Shown piece by piece: positions 61,849 to 64,000 of a stretch of DNA of 64,000 nt. Source of the DNA: Brevundimonas sp. Root608 (GTDB lineage Bacteria > Pseudomonadota > Alphaproteobacteria > Caulobacterales > Caulobacteraceae); contig NZ_LMGT01000005.1 of the NCBI RefSeq assembly GCF_001427825.1, positions 62,001 through 126,000 of the forward strand, written 5' to 3'. The position numbers and the translations under genes were made by a program. The notes beneath the pieces were generated by a model that saw nothing but the letters and a program-made list of their open reading frames with translations, made no database searches and had not been told where the DNA came from. Within the stretch, counting starts at the first letter, position 1. The number at the start of each line of letters is the position of its first letter.

Positions 61849-63147
61849 TCAGGTCGAAAATAGGGGGTTCGGAGGCGTTGCGCCATGGATGACGGCGCCC
61901 AGGTCCCTTTCGTGCGTCATTCGGTCCAGCGCGAGCGCCAGTCTCCATTCGATCAGCGACCGCGTTCGCGCCGCCGTCCGTGCAAGAACCGGGGCGCCGC
62001 CATCGTTCCGGATCAGCACAGGTTGGCCGCCGCGAGCCGGGGGCGGCAGGGCCTTCAGGACCGCGCGATCGGCGTCGGACAGGGCGGCCATGCGGCCGGC
62101 GGCGGAGACGACGGACCAGCCGGGTTCGGCTGAGGTGATGGCCCAGCGGCCGTCCCAGACGGCTTCGACTCCGGGCGTCAGCGGCAAGGGCGGCGGAGGA
62201 CGGCGGGTCAGTTCGCCGGGCTCGCGGGTGATGGCGACGCGGTTGGCGGCGGCCTCGATGCGAGCGCCGCAGAGGGTGGCGGTGAAGGATTCGCCGGAGC
62301 GAAGGCGGGTCACGAGGGCGCTCAGCCGGTCCCGGCGGGGCGGGCGGTCACCGCCTCCGGCGCAGACGAGGACCGCGGCGAGGGCCTGAGCGTCGATGTC
62401 GCGGGGCGGTTGGAACCACCCCTCTCCCCTCGGCAGAGGGGTTGAGCGGGCGGCGCAGCCGTCGTTCTGGCGCGAAAGGGTGAGGGGTTCCGGCGGCGGC
62501 GCCGCATGGTGCCGTAACCCCTCGTCCGCCCACCCGGCTTTCGCCGGGCGGGCCCCTCCTTCTCCCGATGGGAGAAGGGAGGCGCGGGCGCGGCTGCGGG
62601 CGTACGTCAGGTCCTCATTGGCCGGGTCGTCGATCCACGCCGCCCCCTGCCCCGCCAGCCAGTCGCGGACCTCCGCCCGGCCAGCGTCGAGCATGGGGCG
62701 CAGCAGCATCAGCCCGCGCCCCTCGGGCCAGGCCGGAGACGGAGCCCAGTCGCGCAGCCGGCCGAGCGTGGAGCCTTCTTCCCGCATGACCTCGCCCTCG
62801 GCGATGTCGTCGGCGGTGTGGGCGAACAGGATGATACGGGCGCCCGCCTCGCGCGCGGCGTCGGCGATCAGCGCGTGTCGGGCGCGGCGGGCGGCGGCCG
62901 TCAGGCCCGTCGAGGGTTTCGGCCCGGCCCACGTCAGGCGCCGCCACTCCGCGCCGGCGTCCTGGGCGGCTGTCCGGGCGAAGGCGGTCCAGTCCGCGCT
63001 GTCGGGGTGGAGCCCGTGGTCGACCGTCAGGGCCAGCAGGCGTCGCCCGTTGGCCCGCGCCCAGCCGGCCGCGACGTGCAGCAGGGCGAGGGAGTCGCCC
63101 CCGCCCGACAGGGCCAGGGCGAGCGGATGATCGACGTCCGGCTCCAA
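61849..63147 (-). CDS. tilS: tRNA(Ile)-lysidine synthetase with internal repeat-encoded insert
   Basis: An enzyme of about 432 residues that converts C34 of tRNA-Ile(CAU) to lysidine. P-loop [40 protein letters not shown] and [17 protein letters not shown] are clear. Residues 190-244 do not resemble TilS: they are encoded by a pair of inverted palindromic repeats (62418-62579) that keep the frame open. Start uncertain: TTG at 63147 is the first standard start, but a CTG at 63204 overlapping the cpoB stop (CTGA) would add 19 residues, which better fits the family. Confidence 0.88.
   Translation of the reverse strand: MEPDVDHPLALALSGGGDSLALLHVAAGWARANGRRLLALTVDHGLHPDSADWTAFARTAAQDAGAEWRRLTWAGPKPSTGLTAAARRARHALIADAAREAGARIILFAHTADDIAEGEVMREEGSTLGRLRDWAPSPAWPEGRGLMLLRPMLDAGRAEVRDWLAGQGAAWIDDPANEDLTYARSRARASLLPSGEGGARPAKAGWADEGLRHHAAPPPEPLTLSRQNDGCAARSTPLPRGEGWFQPPRDIDAQALAAVLVCAGGGDRPPRRDRLSALVTRLRSGESFTATLCGARIEAAANRVAITREPGELTRRPPPPLPLTPGVEAVWDGRWAITSAEPGWSVVSAAGRMAALSDADRAVLKALPPPARGGQPVLIRNDGGAPVLARTAARTRSLIEWRLALALDRMTHERDLGAVIHGATPPNPLFST
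62418..62579. repeat. Inverted palindromic repeat pair inside tilS
   Basis: The segment opens with an 8-bp hairpin (62418-62442) and closes with a 9-bp hairpin (62558-62578). Between them are an inner hairpin around CCCGGC...GCCGGG and head-to-head GAGGGGTT and AACCCCTC ends. This is the same layout as the intergenic units at 15268-15474 and 33375-33506, here wholly within coding sequence and without a stop codon in the tilS frame. It encodes about 54 residues. Confidence 0.85.
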
Positions 63148-63200
63148 GCGAGCGGACAGGCGGGCCAGAACCGGCCCGGTCCAGTCGTCCGGGGTCGGGT

Positions 63201-64000
63201 TCAGCCCGGCCGCCGGACCGGCGTCGCGGCGGGGCAGCCGATGCGGGTCCGGGCCTCGGCCGCGCGGGTGCGGACCACCGGCGTCGCGGCCTCGGCGTAG
63301 CGGCGGCCGAACTCGGTCAGGGCGGTGCAGGCCTGGGTCTTGCGGTCGGTGGCGTTCAGCGCATTGGCCAGTTCCAGCGTGGTCGCCGGGGCCCAGGGCG
63401 TGGTCGGCCAGCCCCGCAGGGCGGCGGCGTAGGCCGAGACCGCGCCCGCATGGTCGCCGGCCGAGACGCGCAGGTCGCCCAGACGGCTCGAGGCCTCCTG
63501 GGCCTGGGGCGTGTCGGGCCAGGCGGCGATGACGGCCTGCAGGGCGCGGTCGCCCCGCGCCGGATCGCTGGCGGCCAGGCGCGCGGCGGCGGTCAGGTCG
63601 CGGGCGGCGTCGCCGGTCGGCGAGGTCGTCGGGATCGGGGCGTTGAGCTCGGCTTCGCGGGCGGCGGCCTGTTCGATGGCCTGCAGACGGCCCTCGGCGT
63701 CGCGCAGGCGGGTGGTCAGGGCGCCGTTGTCGCGCGTGGCCTCGTCCAGCTGGAAAGTCAGCCGCTCGAGGTCGCCGTTGACGCGCTGGACCGTGGCCTC
63801 CACGTCGGACAGCCGGCGATCCATCAGGCCGACGCGGCCCTGAAGCGCCACGACCTCGGCGTCGGGCTCGATGATGACGGGCTGTCCGGCGGCGTTGCGC
63901 TGGGTCACGGCGCGCTCGAGACGGCGCACATTGCGGTCCAGTTGGTCCAGCCGGCGCTTGTCCCACTGGATCGGCTCCAGCGGCGCGGTCTGGGCCACGA
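63201..64000 (-). CDS. cpoB: Cell division coordinator CpoB (YbgF), 5'-truncated
   Basis: The C-terminal 266 or so residues of CpoB, a periplasmic protein that links Tol-Pal with peptidoglycan synthesis. The frame reaches the window edge just after what looks like the signal peptidase site (VAQTAPLEP), so only the signal peptide should be missing. An N-terminal coiled coil (VVALQGRVGLMDRRLSDVEA) is followed by a TPR domain (ALQAVIAAWPDTPQAQEASSRLGDL). Genes for pal and tolB are expected beyond the right edge. Confidence 0.9.
   Translation of the reverse strand, partial: VAQTAPLEPIQWDKRRLDQLDRNVRRLERAVTQRNAAGQPVIIEPDAEVVALQGRVGLMDRRLSDVEATVQRVNGDLERLTFQLDEATRDNGALTTRLRDAEGRLQAIEQAAAREAELNAPIPTTSPTGDAARDLTAAARLAASDPARGDRALQAVIAAWPDTPQAQEASSRLGDLRVSAGDHAGAVSAYAAALRGWPTTPWAPATTLELANALNATDRKTQACTALTEFGRRYAEAATPVVRTRAAEARTRIGCPAATPVRRPG

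Overview
The window is about 64 kb of dense, very GC-rich bacterial chromosome with about 62 protein genes. No rRNA, tRNA, CRISPR array, insertion sequence or prophage is visible. The gene content and style point to an alphaproteobacterium of the Caulobacterales, probably Brevundimonas or a close relative. The main reasons are a PleC-type histidine kinase, tandem S46 dipeptidyl peptidases, a TonB-dependent receptor, a ccmI-ccmE-ccmF-ccmH / degP / two-component / glnE block, and short palindromic intergenic repeats of the type common in this group. Genus is an inference; no 16S gene is present.

Layout. 1-10 kb: the 3' part of a TonB-dependent receptor, a small membrane protein, a secreted protein, a PEP-mutase/isocitrate-lyase-family enzyme overlapping an Ogt-type DNA repair protein, a secreted helical-repeat protein, a TauE/SafE permease, a retropepsin-like protease, a DUF1289 protein, two small genes and a crotonase-family enzyme. 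10-18 kb: an ABC exporter operon (permease, ATPase, membrane fusion protein), then two S46 peptidases. 18-30 kb: pgsA, beta-carbonic anhydrase, a methyltransferase, uvrC, a DMT transporter, a 26-codon membrane microprotein overlapping a pteridine-reductase-like SDR followed by folB, a pair of related membrane proteins, a small acetyltransferase, DUF4126, dusA, a DUF4142 lipoprotein and a Kef-type antiporter. 30-41 kb: a VWA protein, an AlkX/YcaQ-type protein, an ALDH7-family dehydrogenase, a second secreted helical protein, a CBS protein, a PleC-like kinase and a four-gene cluster holding an EF-hand protein, an ECF sigma factor, a likely anti-sigma factor and a periplasmic Metal_resist-like protein.

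41-56 kb (almost all minus strand): read in transcription order, a PepSY protein with response regulator and kinase; an unrecognised 451-aa protein; ccmI-ccmE-ccmF-ccmH for cytochrome c maturation; a DegP/HtrA protease; a second response regulator and kinase; and glnE. 56-64 kb: a third secreted helical protein, phzF-like, nucleotidyltransferase, thiD, folP, ftsH, tilS and the end of cpoB, the last belonging to the tol-pal region that should continue past the right edge.

The most unusual items are a head-to-head palindromic repeat pair lying in frame inside tilS; a dispersed family of three secreted proteins sharing a helical repeat of about 60 residues; tandem S46 peptidases whose specificity residues differ (Gly and Ser); and the sigma / anti-sigma / metal-sensor / EF-hand cluster, which resembles Cnr-type signalling.
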